A stretch of DNA of 42,282 nt from Pseudodesulfovibrio sp. JC047 (lineage in GTDB: Bacteria; Desulfobacterota; Desulfovibrionia; Desulfovibrionales; Desulfovibrionaceae), in NCBI RefSeq assembly GCF_010468615.1, contig NZ_WUEH01000027.1:1-42282 (forward strand), read 5' to 3'. The translations under genes and the position numbers were made by a program. The notes below the pieces were generated by a model. That model worked only from the letters and a program-made list of their open reading frames with translations, did not search any database and was not told the origin of the DNA. Shown here piece by piece: positions 1 to 8,069 of this stretch (positions are counted from its first letter, which is position 1; every line of letters starts with the position of its first letter).

Positions 1-22
1 TGAGGAGCAGGGACTTGCCGGG

Positions 23-62
23 GTGTTAAGTTTGGTTTGACAATTTGCCCCAAGCAAAAAGC
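23..62 (+). repeat. Dispersed repeat, copy A
   Basis: About 40 bases beginning GTGTTAAGTTTG match, at roughly 31 of 40 positions, the reverse complement of 42137-42176 at the other end of the window. The first 12 bases are identical. Neither copy lies in a gene. It looks like a dispersed intergenic element, possibly associated with terminators, since the far copy abuts a GC hairpin and T-run. Function unknown. Confidence 0.6.
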
Positions 63-70
63 AGGTCGCC

Positions 71-497
71 GTAAGGGCGAAACCTTTGAAATAATTTCGA
101 AAGACCTTCACCGCGTAGCGCGCAACGCTCAATAAACAAGGAAAGATGAGGCTCTTCTTTTATGTCTTCTCTTCATCTTTCAATGGGAAAATTACCGCCG
201 CCGGAACACCCCCTCGTCGTTGTAAGGGCGAAACCTTTGAAATAATTTCGAAAGACCCTCACCGCGTAGCGCGCAATGCTCAATAAACAAGGAACGATGA
301 GGCTCTTCTCTCATGTCTTCTCTTCATCCTCAAATGAAAAAATACCGCCGCCGGAACTTTTTACGTCGTTGTAAGGGCGAAACCTTTGGAATAATGCTGA
401 AAGACTCCTCACCGCCAAGCGCACAAACCTCAATAAATAAGGAAAAATTGGGCCTTTTTCTTTCCTCTTCTCTTCATCTTTCAATCCCCAAAAAAAA
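71..497. repeat. Three tandem ~150-bp imperfect repeats
   Basis: Three head-to-tail copies start at 71, 222 and 371, each opening with GTAAGGGCGAAACCTTTG, so the period is 151 then 149 bases. Copies 1 and 2 are close to 90 percent identical along their length. Copy 3, next to the terminator at 490-544, is more diverged and loses its last segment. Each copy contains a CTCAATAAA(C/T)AAGGAA block and a CTTCTCTTCATC block. There are no spacers as in CRISPR and no convincing coding frame. Differences look scattered rather than codon-like, which argues for a non-coding repeat. Function unknown. This accounts for most of the gene-free stretch 1-579. Confidence 0.85.
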
Positions 498-544
498 GGG
501 CATGTTCAGACGAACTGAAATTCGCCGGAACATGACCTTTTTTT
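490..544. terminator. Bidirectional intrinsic terminator downstream of the amino-acid ABC ATPase gene
   Basis: Arms GGGCATGTTC (498-507) and GAACATGACC (528-537) form a stem, with a short inner CGAA/TTCG pairing. The stem is flanked by eight A on the left and seven T on the right, so it has a U-tract on either strand. It sits just past the end of the minus-strand amino-acid transporter operon and would end that transcript. Confidence 0.8.
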
Positions 545-579
545 GCAGCAAAACTGCAATAAAACTGGGGTAATAAAAC

Positions 580-1311
580 TTAAATGTGCGACACGACCTT
601 GCCCAAAAAATCCTTGAGCCGTGGGTTTTTCGGATTGTCAAAAAACGCCTCCGGGTCGGTATCGACTTGAACCTTGCCCTCATCAATGAAGATGACCCGA
701 TCCGCCACTTCCTTGGCAAAGCCCATTTCGTGCGTGACCACAACCATGGTCATGCCTTCGCGAGCCAATTGCTTCATGACTTCAAGCACTTCGCCGACCA
801 ATTCGGGGTCAAGGGCCGAAGTGGGTTCGTCAAAAAGAATTGCCTTGGGTTGCAACGCCAGCGAACGGGCGATGGCAACACGCTGTTTCTGGCCGCCAGA
901 GAGTTGGTCGGGATAATTGCCCGCTTTGTCTGCCAGGCCGACTTTGTCCAACAGGTCCATGCCGAGTCGCATGGCGTCAGGCTTGGACATGCCGCGAACC
1001 TTGATCGGGCCGAGTGTGACGTTATTCAGGACTGACATGTGCGGAAACAAGTTGAATTGCTGGAAAACCATGGTGGCTTCGGTTCGTACCATGTTGATAT
1101 CCGTGGCCGGGTCCATGATATCGAAACCATCGACGATGATGCTTCCCGATGTCGGCTCTTCCAGCTTGTTGATACAGCGCAAGACCGTGGATTTGCCGGA
1201 ACCGGATGGGCCGATGATGACCACGACCTGACCAGCCTCCACATTGAGGTTTACGCCTTTGAGAACCTTGAGATCTCCGAAACTTTTATGAAGATTTTTG
1301 ATTTGGATCAT
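580..1311 (-). CDS. Polar amino-acid ABC transporter ATP-binding protein (GlnQ/HisP-type)
   Basis: A 243-residue ABC ATPase that would power uptake of a polar amino acid from the cytoplasmic face of the inner membrane. Visible motifs in order: Walker [10 protein letters not shown] (34-42), Q-loop FQQFNLFPH (83-91), signature LSGGQ (137-141), Walker [12 protein letters not shown] (158-168) and the switch histidine in [10 protein letters not shown] (H194). FNLFPH after the Q-loop and the overall length are typical of the GlnQ/HisP/ArtP group. The ATG at 1311 follows the permease stop by nine bases, so translation is probably coupled. It is the last gene of a binding protein-permease-ATPase operon on the minus strand and ends before the terminator at 490-544. 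The substrate (glutamine, glutamate, arginine, cystine or other) cannot be told from sequence. Confidence 0.93.
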   Translation of the reverse strand: MIQIKNLHKSFGDLKVLKGVNLNVEAGQVVVIIGPSGSGKSTVLRCINKLEEPTSGSIIVDGFDIMDPATDINMVRTEATMVFQQFNLFPHMSVLNNVTLGPIKVRGMSKPDAMRLGMDLLDKVGLADKAGNYPDQLSGGQKQRVAIARSLALQPKAILFDEPTSALDPELVGEVLEVMKQLAREGMTMVVVTHEMGFAKEVADRVIFIDEGKVQVDTDPEAFFDNPKNPRLKDFLGKVVSHI

Positions 1312-1320
1312 GTGTTTTTT

Positions 1321-1989
1321 CTACCTGCCCGTTGCGACTAAACGATTTTCCACGATCTCGAGAGCTTTGGCAATGCTCATGGTCATGACGAGATACACCA
1401 GACCACAGGTCAGATAGACTTCAAAAGAGCGGAAGTTCACGGCCACGATTTCATCACCAGTGCGAAGCAGTTCGCCCACACCGATAATCATAAGCAGTGA
1501 GGTGTCTTTGAGACTGATGATGAATTGGTTGCCAAGAGGCGGAATCATGCGGCGAAAAGCCTGGGGCCAGATCACATAGCGCATGGTCTGAATTGGGGTC
1601 AGGCCGATGGAACGGCCGGCTTCGCCTTGTCCTGGATTGATGGATTGAACGGCACCGCGCACGATTTCGGCAATATATGCGCCGGAGTTGACCGCGATGA
1701 TGATTATACCGGCAACAACAGCCGGGATGCGTATTCCCAAAGCCATGGGCACACCGAAATACAGGAACATCGCCTGCACAAGCATGGGAGTCCCGCGTAT
1801 TATTTCGACATACAGTCCTGCAAATTTGCGGACGAAAATGTTGTGGGAGAGTTTCATCATCCCGGCAATGACGCCGAGAATGAAACCGAAAAACAGACCG
1901 CCGACGGTCAGGATAACCGTCATTTTCGCCCCCCCCATAAGTAGAGGCAGGGACTCGATCATTACTGAAGGTTCAAATTCAAAAGCCAT
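1321..1989 (-). CDS. Polar amino-acid ABC transporter permease (HisM/GlnP family)
   Basis: A 222-residue inner-membrane permease. The start is placed at the ATG of MAFEFEPSV because AGGGTGAG lies at the right distance upstream; an upstream in-frame start at 2040 would fall inside the hairpin at 2016-2039 and is less likely. Several hydrophobic segments are visible (about residues 20-45, 60-85, 90-110 and 190-210). The cytoplasmic EAA loop, GEAGRSIGLTPIQTMRYV, contacts the ATPase. The stretch VEIIRGTPMLVQ is a hallmark of the His/Glu/Gln/Arg permease family. Only one permease gene is present, so the channel is presumably a homodimer. Confidence 0.92.
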   Translation of the reverse strand: MAFEFEPSVMIESLPLLMGGAKMTVILTVGGLFFGFILGVIAGMMKLSHNIFVRKFAGLYVEIIRGTPMLVQAMFLYFGVPMALGIRIPAVVAGIIIIAVNSGAYIAEIVRGAVQSINPGQGEAGRSIGLTPIQTMRYVIWPQAFRRMIPPLGNQFIISLKDTSLLMIIGVGELLRTGDEIVAVNFRSFEVYLTCGLVYLVMTMSIAKALEIVENRLVATGR

Positions 1990-2004
1990 AGTCTCACCCT
2001 GTGT

Positions 2005-2039
2005 AAAAAAAACAGTGGGGGCGGCCAATGCCGCCCCCA
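2005..2039 (-). terminator. Intra-operon attenuator between binding-protein and permease genes
   Basis: On the minus strand a nine-base-pair GC-rich stem (TGGGGGCGG pairing with CCGCCCCCA, 2016-2039) is followed directly by a run of eight T (2005-2012 on the plus strand). It lies just after the binding-protein gene. The usual interpretation is partial termination that makes more binding protein than membrane components. Confidence 0.75.
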
Positions 2040-2064
2040 AGAATAAATCAAGTATTTTCAGTCC

Positions 2065-2811
2065 CTAGCGGGGGGCAACTCCAAACCATTTCTTGTACAG
2101 AGTGGTGTAGGTGCCGTTTTCCTTGAGGGTCTTCAAGGCTGCGTTGACCTTGCCAACCAGCTCGGAGCCTTTGGGGAAACCGATGCCGTAAGGCTGGCCT
2201 GCGTACAGGTCGCCTACAATTTTGACCTGACCCTTGCCGCGTTTGGAAACAAACGATTCAACAACAGGTTTGTCAAACATGACCGCATCAACGCCGCCGG
2301 TCAGCAATTCCATGAACATGGCATTGTCATTGGGGAACAATTTGACGTCTTTGGGTGTGGCGTTTTCCTTGAGAAATTCAACGCTGGTCGTTCCCTGTTT
2401 CGTGGCGATGACCTTGCCATCCAGTGTTTTGAGGCCGGTGATGCTGTCGTCGTCAGCCTTGACCAGAAGCAGCAGACCGGAATTATAGTAGCCGTCGGAA
2501 AAATCGATGACTTCTCTGCGTTTGTCCGTGATGGACATACCGGCGATTCCGGCATCCAACTGTGAGGACTGCAAGCCCGGGACAATGCCTTTGAACGCCA
2601 TTGGCTGCAATTTGTATTCAACGCCGATTTCTTTGGCGATGGCAGCCCATATCTCGACATCGAAACCAGTGTGTTCACCGGTCTTCGGGTCCTTGAATTC
2701 GAACGGGGGGAAGTTGGTGTCAGTCGCGACTGTGAGTGTGCCTGCAAAGGCGGTGGCGACCATGGACAAAGAGATCGCACATGCAATGAAAAAAGTAAGA
2801 ATCCGTTTCAT
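2065..2811 (-). CDS. Periplasmic polar amino-acid-binding protein (family 3 solute-binding protein)
   Basis: 248 residues. The N-terminus (MKRILTFFIACAISLSMVATAFA) is a clear Sec signal peptide with an AFA cleavage site, giving a mature periplasmic protein beginning near GTLTVATDTNFPPFEF. That opening, and later features such as GFDVEIWAAIAKEIG and DAGIAGMSITDKRREVIDFS, are characteristic of the family 3 binding proteins (HisJ, GlnH, ArtJ, FliY). The start ATG has a strong Shine-Dalgarno, AGGAGG. It is the first gene of the operon with the permease and ATPase downstream. Ligand not assignable from sequence alone. Confidence 0.93.
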   Translation of the reverse strand: MKRILTFFIACAISLSMVATAFAGTLTVATDTNFPPFEFKDPKTGEHTGFDVEIWAAIAKEIGVEYKLQPMAFKGIVPGLQSSQLDAGIAGMSITDKRREVIDFSDGYYNSGLLLLVKADDDSITGLKTLDGKVIATKQGTTSVEFLKENATPKDVKLFPNDNAMFMELLTGGVDAVMFDKPVVESFVSKRGKGQVKIVGDLYAGQPYGIGFPKGSELVGKVNAALKTLKENGTYTTLYKKWFGVAPR

Positions 2812-3268
2812 GATTTCCTCCTAAATGGGTATGGCTGTCCAGCAGGGACTGTTGGACACGAGAGTCCAGAAGGGGGGTGTCCCCAATCTTGGATTGAGCA
2901 GGATTCTTGTGCCTTGATTAACAAAAAAAATCAAGTAAACGTTGTTCTGGTGTCCTCTTTTTCTGGTGTTTATTCCGTGAAAAAAAGGAAAAGATGAATA
3001 TACTTCGGAACATTTTGTGCGAATAATTGAAATGAAAAAAGACGAAATCGAACAGTTTTTTGTACTAAACTGAAATGTTTGACGCAATGGACGTTGAATA
3101 CGATCCGTGTTTTTCAGAAAGAAATGACGCTGACAGAAGATTATTCGATGTTTTTCAAGATGAAAAGAGAGTGAAAAAAAGAAAGTGTTTTCAGTTTGTA
3201 CTGAAAAAATAGAAATGTTTCTGGTTGGTTCCGTGGCGGGATCAGATTCCTCTGAATGATTCCTTGTC
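2812..3268. other. Gene-free interval holding the upstream region of the amino-acid transporter
   Basis: 457 bases, AT-rich, between the kinase gene and the binding-protein gene, both minus strand. It should carry the transporter promoter. On the minus strand there is a CTTGATT/AATCAAG inverted repeat around an A/T run (2913-2935) and a GGACAC/GTGTCC pair (2854-2859 and 2877-2882) close to the start codon; either could be an operator or leader hairpin. No clear -35/-10 pair or sigma-54 site was found. Open frames crossing this stretch lack ribosome sites and family features and were not called. Confidence 0.5.
3174..3207 (-). terminator. Possible terminator after the receiver-histidine kinase gene
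   Basis: On the minus strand an eight-base-pair AT-rich stem (TTTTCAGT/ACTGAAAA, 3188-3207) is followed within eight bases by a T-run (3174-3180). It lies about 60 bases past the kinase stop codon. The stem is weak, so this is tentative. Confidence 0.35.
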
Positions 3269-4456
3269 TCAGTCGAGTGAGGAATCCGGCAGTGAAAACG
3301 GAAGAGAAATGAAAAATTGACTGCCGTGCCCTTCCGTGCTTTCAGCCCAAATGGTTCCGTCCAGTTTTTTGACAAGGTGTTTTGAAATGGTCAAGCCGAT
3401 ACCGGAACCGCTGAGGCGTTTGGTCATCACCTGTTCACCTATTTCAAAGGATTTGAAGATGCATTCCAACTTGTCGGGCGAGATGCCGATACCTGTGTCG
3501 GTCACGGTAAATCGGAGCATGATTTTATCAGGGGATGTCCCGGCGTATTTGTCTGGATCTCTGCGGACATCGAGAGAGACCGTCCCTTTTTCCGTATAGC
3601 GGAAAGCGTTCAGGAGAATGTTACTCAGTGCCTGGATGGTTTCCAGAGGAGCACCGTGGACGAGTGTGGGCAGTCCTTCTTGAAGGGTGACAGAAAATTC
3701 AAGGTGTCGTTTCTTGGCGTATGCCGTGCAAATTCTGATCTGTTGATCGAGCGTTTCGAGGAAGTTGAAATTTTTAAACGTGATTGCAAGCGCGTCTGAT
3801 TCCAGCATACTCAGGTCGAGAAGTTGGTCGAAAAGATTGGTCAGATGCACCGCCCCTTCATTGATTGGGGTAAGGAGTTCCTGGTGTGTCGGGTCATTGT
3901 CCATTTCGAGCAGAAGGCTGGAAAGCCCCATGATATGATTGAGCGGTGTTCGAAGTTCGTGGCTGATGTTGGCCAGAAATGCGGACTTGGCTCGGCTTGC
4001 CTCGTGCGCTTTGTTTTGGCTTAACTCCAGTTCCTGCGTGCGGAGGCTGACCATTTTTTTGAGTTCGCGATTTTGGTTGTAGAGCGCGAGATGCGTTTTG
4101 AGGCGGGCTAACACGATGGCCGGATTGACGGGTTTGGTAATATAATCGACTGCCCCCAGCCCCAGTCCCTTGGCTTCGTCTTCAGTTTGGCTTTTGGCGG
4201 TGATGAAAATGATGGGGATTTTGGTCGTGCGTTCATCGCTTTTGAGTCGAGTACAGACTTCGTACCCGTCCATTTCTGGCATCATGATGTCCAGAAGGAT
4301 GATGTCAGGCAGTGAGTCTTGAAGCAGCTCAAGCGCTGTCGGTCCATTCAGAGCGACGAGAAGCTTGTACTGATCTTCAAGAATATCGACCAGAAGGTCT
4401 ATGTTGAGCCTGTTGTCGTCAACAATCAGGACTGTGGGTGTGTCCTTTACGCGCAT
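3269..4456 (-). CDS. Receiver-histidine kinase two-component protein
   Basis: 395 residues, no membrane segment, so probably a soluble sensor. The N-terminal receiver domain (about 8-125) has the acidic pair D13/D14, the likely phospho-acceptor D56 in ILLDIMMPEMDG and the conserved lysine in YITKPVN. A short coiled coil leads to the dimerisation/phosphotransfer domain with H166 in ISHELRTPLNH. The ATPase domain follows, with NILLNAFRYTEKG (N box), DTGIGIS (G1) and GSGIGLTISKHLV (G2). The REC-HisKA-HATPase order is the type used downstream of a phosphorelay or another kinase. ATG 4456 is preceded by AAAGGA. It sits 90 bases downstream of the BMP-type transporter operon on the same strand, but nothing shows a functional tie. 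No cognate output regulator is adjacent. Confidence 0.9.
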   Translation of the reverse strand: MRVKDTPTVLIVDDNRLNIDLLVDILEDQYKLLVALNGPTALELLQDSLPDIILLDIMMPEMDGYEVCTRLKSDERTTKIPIIFITAKSQTEDEAKGLGLGAVDYITKPVNPAIVLARLKTHLALYNQNRELKKMVSLRTQELELSQNKAHEASRAKSAFLANISHELRTPLNHIMGLSSLLLEMDNDPTHQELLTPINEGAVHLTNLFDQLLDLSMLESDALAITFKNFNFLETLDQQIRICTAYAKKRHLEFSVTLQEGLPTLVHGAPLETIQALSNILLNAFRYTEKGTVSLDVRRDPDKYAGTSPDKIMLRFTVTDTGIGISPDKLECIFKSFEIGEQVMTKRLSGSGIGLTISKHLVKKLDGTIWAESTEGHGSQFFISLPFSLPDSSLD

Positions 4457-4545
4457 GGTTTTCCTTTGAAACGGATATAACCGCCCACTAGATAGTTAGC
4501 TAATTATGCGCGGGTGGGCAACAAATTCAGGCGAAAGACCGTTTT

Positions 4546-5529
4546 TTATAACCCCTTCTTCGGGTCGAAGCTTTGTCCCAGGGCGGCAGGGGCCTCAATG
4601 GACCAGCCTTTGGAGAAGGTCTTGAGGAGTGGGTGTTGACGGATAATATCCTGAATCCATCCCATACGGCCAAGATTGACGGCAAGCAGGGTGAGAATCA
4701 TCATCGGGAATGGAGCGACTTGGAAAACTGGTGCCGGTATGGAGGGGAAGAGTTCCTGCAAATAAATGCCGGAAACCTGCAAAGCCGCGAAGAAAAATGC
4801 GCCCAATGCGGCCCGAACCGGGTGCCAGCCGCCGAAGATGACAATGGCCAGAGCGATCCAGCCTGCGCCTTCACAGCCCTGGGGACGACCCCATCCGGGT
4901 TTGACGGCAAGAGAGTATGCCGCACCAGCCATGCCCACGAGTGCGCCGCCAGCCAAGCAGTAATAGAGCCTGACCAGTCGCACACGAATACCTCGTCCGA
5001 AAGCGGCTCTGGGGGACTCGCCAACAGCGCGGAGTTTCATGCCGCCTTCGGTTCGATACATCCACCACCAGCAGGTGACGATGGAGAGCATCGCGATATA
5101 GACGACCGGGGATTGCGTGCTGAAGATCGGGCCGATCAACGGAATGGTGCCGATGCCGGGAATGGACCATATTCCGAGGTCCGGGCCGGGTTGGCGAGAA
5201 TAGGTGTGTCCCAGAAAATAGGCGAGGTCGCGGCAGAGCAGGGTCAGAATGAATCCCACGGCGAACTGGGATTGTCCGAGATAGATGCCGACAATACCGA
5301 GGAGTCCGGCAATGGCGGCTCCTGTTGCCATACCGGCCAGCAGGCCGATCCATGGGTTGTCAAAGGTGACGGAAACAACAAACGCGGCCATGGCGGACAG
5401 CAGAATCGAGCCATCCAGCGACAGGTTGATGATACCGGCTTTTTCCGTGAGCGTTTCACCGAGTGTGGCGAGCACAAGCGGTGCGCCCGCGACGAGAATG
5501 GCGGCAATGGTCAGTCCGAACGTGTCCAT
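4546..5529 (-). CDS. BMP-type (nucleoside-like) ABC transporter permease, second subunit
   Basis: 327 residues, strongly hydrophobic, with about eight to ten membrane segments. It belongs to the branched-chain/sugar-type permease superfamily as used in the NupP/NupQ and YufP/YufQ nucleoside importers. The GETLTEKAGIINLSLDGSIL stretch near residue 24 and TEGGMKLRAVGESPRAA near 160 are typical of that family. The ATG follows the stop codon of the other permease without a gap (TAAATG), so translation is coupled. It is the last gene of the four-gene operon. The substrate is probably a purine nucleoside or similar compound, inferred from the family only. Confidence 0.88.
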   Translation of the reverse strand: MDTFGLTIAAILVAGAPLVLATLGETLTEKAGIINLSLDGSILLSAMAAFVVSVTFDNPWIGLLAGMATGAAIAGLLGIVGIYLGQSQFAVGFILTLLCRDLAYFLGHTYSRQPGPDLGIWSIPGIGTIPLIGPIFSTQSPVVYIAMLSIVTCWWWMYRTEGGMKLRAVGESPRAAFGRGIRVRLVRLYYCLAGGALVGMAGAAYSLAVKPGWGRPQGCEGAGWIALAIVIFGGWHPVRAALGAFFFAALQVSGIYLQELFPSIPAPVFQVAPFPMMILTLLAVNLGRMGWIQDIIRQHPLLKTFSKGWSIEAPAALGQSFDPKKGL

Positions 5530-6570
5530 TTAATCGACCTCCTTCCGTTGTTTGAGCCAGAGGCGAAGTCCCTGAACAATGAACAGGGAAAGGACCATGA
5601 CGCCTTGAATGACGCCGGATAGGGAGGAGTCGAGTCCAAGCTGAAGTGGCAACTGGATGGAGCCGACATTGAGTATGGCGAAAAAGAGACAGATGAACGG
5701 GACCAGTGGCAGTCGGAATGACGCCATCATGCCAACGAGTAGGGCCGTGTAGCCGTAGTTGGATGAGATAGCGGGGAGCAGCCGGTGGTAGACGCCGAGT
5801 ACCTGCGTCGCTCCGGCTAGTCCGGCCAATGCGCCGCAGATCATGAATGCCTGGAGCAGGCGGCGTCGGGGGCCCAATGAAAACAGGGTGGCGGCTTTGG
5901 GATTTTCACCCACCGCGCGCATTTTGAGTCCCCATTTGGTGCGGTACAGTAGAATGTAGACAAAAATGGTGGCGACCACGGCAAGGGCCAGTCCGACCCA
6001 GCTGACGGAGAGCGAGCCGATCCGGGGCAACCAGAGTGAAATATCCAGTGGTTCCGTGCCGGACATGGAGGCCACGCCGGGGCGTTTCCATGGTCCGAAA
6101 ATGAGCCAGAGTGTGATGCCCAGGGCGACGAAGTTGAGGCCCAGTCCGGAAAAGATTTCATGGACGCGACCAAAGACGCGCAGACAGCCCGCAAGGAGTG
6201 CCCAGAGTGCGCCGCCGAGCATGGCCGCACCGATGGCGAGGGCGATCTGAAGGACGCCGCCGTCATCATATGGTCGTAGGGCAGCGGTACAGAAAATGGC
6301 CCCCATGATTATCTGGCCTTCCACACCGATATTCCACAGTCGGGCCGTGAACGGAACCAGCAGTCCCACGGCACAGAGGGTGAGCGGTACCCAACCTGCC
6401 AGGACACGCCCTATTTTCGACATGGACCCGACGCCGCCCTTGAACAGAATATAGATGGTTTCAAAGGGGGGTGCGCCAGCAGGCCACGCCACGAGAACGG
6501 TCAGGAGCAGGGCCAGACCAAGGGCTGCGCAAAACCATCCGATTTGCGTCAGAAGTGAGTCGCGATTCAT
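5530..6570 (-). CDS. BMP-type (nucleoside-like) ABC transporter permease, first subunit
   Basis: 346 residues with many hydrophobic helices. Conserved family stretches are RLWNIGVEGQIIMGAIF and the loop LKMRAVGENPKAA, which contacts the ATPase. This is the partner of the permease at 4546-5529, and together they would form a heterodimeric channel. The start ATG overlaps the stop of the upstream ATPase gene by four bases (ATGA), indicating coupled translation. Gene order binding protein-ATPase-permease-permease matches known BMP-family operons. Confidence 0.88.
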   Translation of the reverse strand: MNRDSLLTQIGWFCAALGLALLLTVLVAWPAGAPPFETIYILFKGGVGSMSKIGRVLAGWVPLTLCAVGLLVPFTARLWNIGVEGQIIMGAIFCTAALRPYDDGGVLQIALAIGAAMLGGALWALLAGCLRVFGRVHEIFSGLGLNFVALGITLWLIFGPWKRPGVASMSGTEPLDISLWLPRIGSLSVSWVGLALAVVATIFVYILLYRTKWGLKMRAVGENPKAATLFSLGPRRRLLQAFMICGALAGLAGATQVLGVYHRLLPAISSNYGYTALLVGMMASFRLPLVPFICLFFAILNVGSIQLPLQLGLDSSLSGVIQGVMVLSLFIVQGLRLWLKQRKEVD

Positions 6571-8045
6571 CGGGTGCTTTCCTTGATATCTTTCATGCTT
6601 TTTCCGGCCATGAGTGCGCCGATCACATCCATGCAGATGTCGTCACCTTCGACCACGGCCGCAATGGCCCGGTCATAGAAGACAATAACCCGGTGGCTGT
6701 GTTCCAGAACTTCGTCAAGATCTGGAGAAAAGAAAATGAGTGTTGAACCGTTGGCACATCGGCCTTTGAGATGATTCCATACCTGCCGGGCCGATCCGGC
6801 ATCCAGGCCGCGTGTGGGGTGTTCCATGAGCAGCAGTCTGGTTTCATTGGGGATGAGTGACAGCAGGAGCCGTTGCTGGTTGCCCCCGGAGAGTTCAATG
6901 GCTTGCGTTTCCGGGTGTGCGCGCAGGTTGAATTCATCCACGCATTGGGACTGATAGAATTCTGTCAGGTCGCCTTTCTTGTCCGGGAACGCGAGCGTGA
7001 TGTGCTCCATGAGATTCAGGGCCGGAAACAGGGCCATTTGCAAGCGGTCGGCGGGCACGAATTGTACACCGGCCTTGCGCAGTGTGGCAAAGTCGTTGGA
7101 ACGATAGGTGGTCGAGTCCAACGCAAGTGTGCCACCGGGCATCCGGTCCAGTCCGCAGAGTCCTCGAAGAAATAATTCCTGACCCGATCCATCCAGACCG
7201 GCCAGGCCGATACATTCACCGGGACGGGCCGTGAAGTTCAAATTACCCATGGAATATTTCGGTCCGGCGAACAAGGTGTTCCGCAAGGTGAGTCGCGGGG
7301 GAACGTCATCCGATGGGACGTCTGGCAATGCGGCGATTTCGCCATCCGCAGCGTCGCCGAACATGAGATGGACCAGTTCCTTTTCGTCATAGGGCGGTTC
7401 AAGTGTCGCCACCAGTGCGCCCTGTCGCATGATGAAAATGGAGTCCGCCATTTCAAAGGCTTCGGAGAGTTTGTGGGTGACGAGGATGATGGTGTGCCCC
7501 TCTTCCTTGGCCAGCTTCATGAGCAGGTCGAAAAGGTCCTGTTTCTGTTCCGGGGTAATGCCAGTGGTCGGCTCATCCAGAATGAGCGTGGTCGCACCGA
7601 GATCGAGCAGCCGGAGCAGTTCGAGCAATTGGCGTTCGCCCACAGTGAGGGATGAGACCGGCTCGTCCGGCAGGAAGCAGGCGTCCAGCCGATAGGACAG
7701 CTCGCCGATGACGTCCACCACTTCCTGTTTGGACCGTTTGGGCGCACCAAGCTGGAAGTTTTCCCACACAGGCATGGCTGGGAAGTCGAGTGGGTCCTGA
7801 TAGAGCATCCCCACACCTTTTTCCCGAGCCAGAGACGGCGTCAGATAGGAGATGGTTTCCCCGCCGATATCCAGTGTGCCGGACGTGGGACGGGTATGGC
7901 CTGCCAACACGCGCATGAGAGTGGACTTTCCAGCCCCATTCTCACCCACGAGGGCGTAAATGCGGCCGGGTTCGAGTGTCAGGCTGATGCCGTCGTTGGC
8001 CCGAACCCGGCCGTAGTGTTTATGTATGTCTTTGAGGACTATCAT
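6567..8045 (-). CDS. BMP-type (nucleoside-like) ABC transporter ATPase with two ABC domains
   Basis: 492 residues, two ATPase domains in tandem as in NupO/YufO and sugar RbsA/MglA. The first half has a full Walker A, GENGAGKST (34-42), a variant signature (LTVGERQ) and Walker B LILDEPTTGIT. The second half has a degenerate Walker A (GLDGSGQ, no lysine), a full signature (LSGGNQQ) and LLLMEHPTRGLD in place of a standard Walker B. This asymmetry is normal for the family and not evidence of decay. It lies 24 bases downstream of the binding-protein gene, whose stop codon region carries a small AGCCGAT/ATCGGCT hairpin (8055-8071). Confidence 0.92.
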   Translation of the reverse strand: MIVLKDIHKHYGRVRANDGISLTLEPGRIYALVGENGAGKSTLMRVLAGHTRPTSGTLDIGGETISYLTPSLAREKGVGMLYQDPLDFPAMPVWENFQLGAPKRSKQEVVDVIGELSYRLDACFLPDEPVSSLTVGERQLLELLRLLDLGATTLILDEPTTGITPEQKQDLFDLLMKLAKEEGHTIILVTHKLSEAFEMADSIFIMRQGALVATLEPPYDEKELVHLMFGDAADGEIAALPDVPSDDVPPRLTLRNTLFAGPKYSMGNLNFTARPGECIGLAGLDGSGQELFLRGLCGLDRMPGGTLALDSTTYRSNDFATLRKAGVQFVPADRLQMALFPALNLMEHITLAFPDKKGDLTEFYQSQCVDEFNLRAHPETQAIELSGGNQQRLLLSLIPNETRLLLMEHPTRGLDAGSARQVWNHLKGRCANGSTLIFFSPDLDEVLEHSHRVIVFYDRAIAAVVEGDDICMDVIGALMAGKSMKDIKESTR

Positions 8046-8069
8046 TGTGTCCTGAGCCGATGTGATCGG

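Noticed and set aside
71-497. CRISPR array
   Set aside because: The units are ~150 bases, directly abutting, without unique spacers, and no cas genes are nearby.
313-573. 86-codon frame in the tandem repeats
   Set aside because: It crosses the repeats and the terminator, has no ribosome site and is not kept in the other repeat copies.
2821-3375. 184-codon minus-strand frame between the kinase and the amino-acid binding protein
   Set aside because: It starts inside the kinase gene in another frame and has biased Phe/Ser/Ile composition typical of AT-rich non-coding sequence.
4573-5622. 349-codon plus-strand frame opposite the importer permease
   Set aside because: Very hydrophilic mirror of a membrane protein, as expected for an antisense shadow; no start signal.
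6567-8045. Decayed second ATPase domain in the importer ATPase
   Set aside because: The lost Walker A lysine and altered Walker B are normal asymmetry in this two-domain family.
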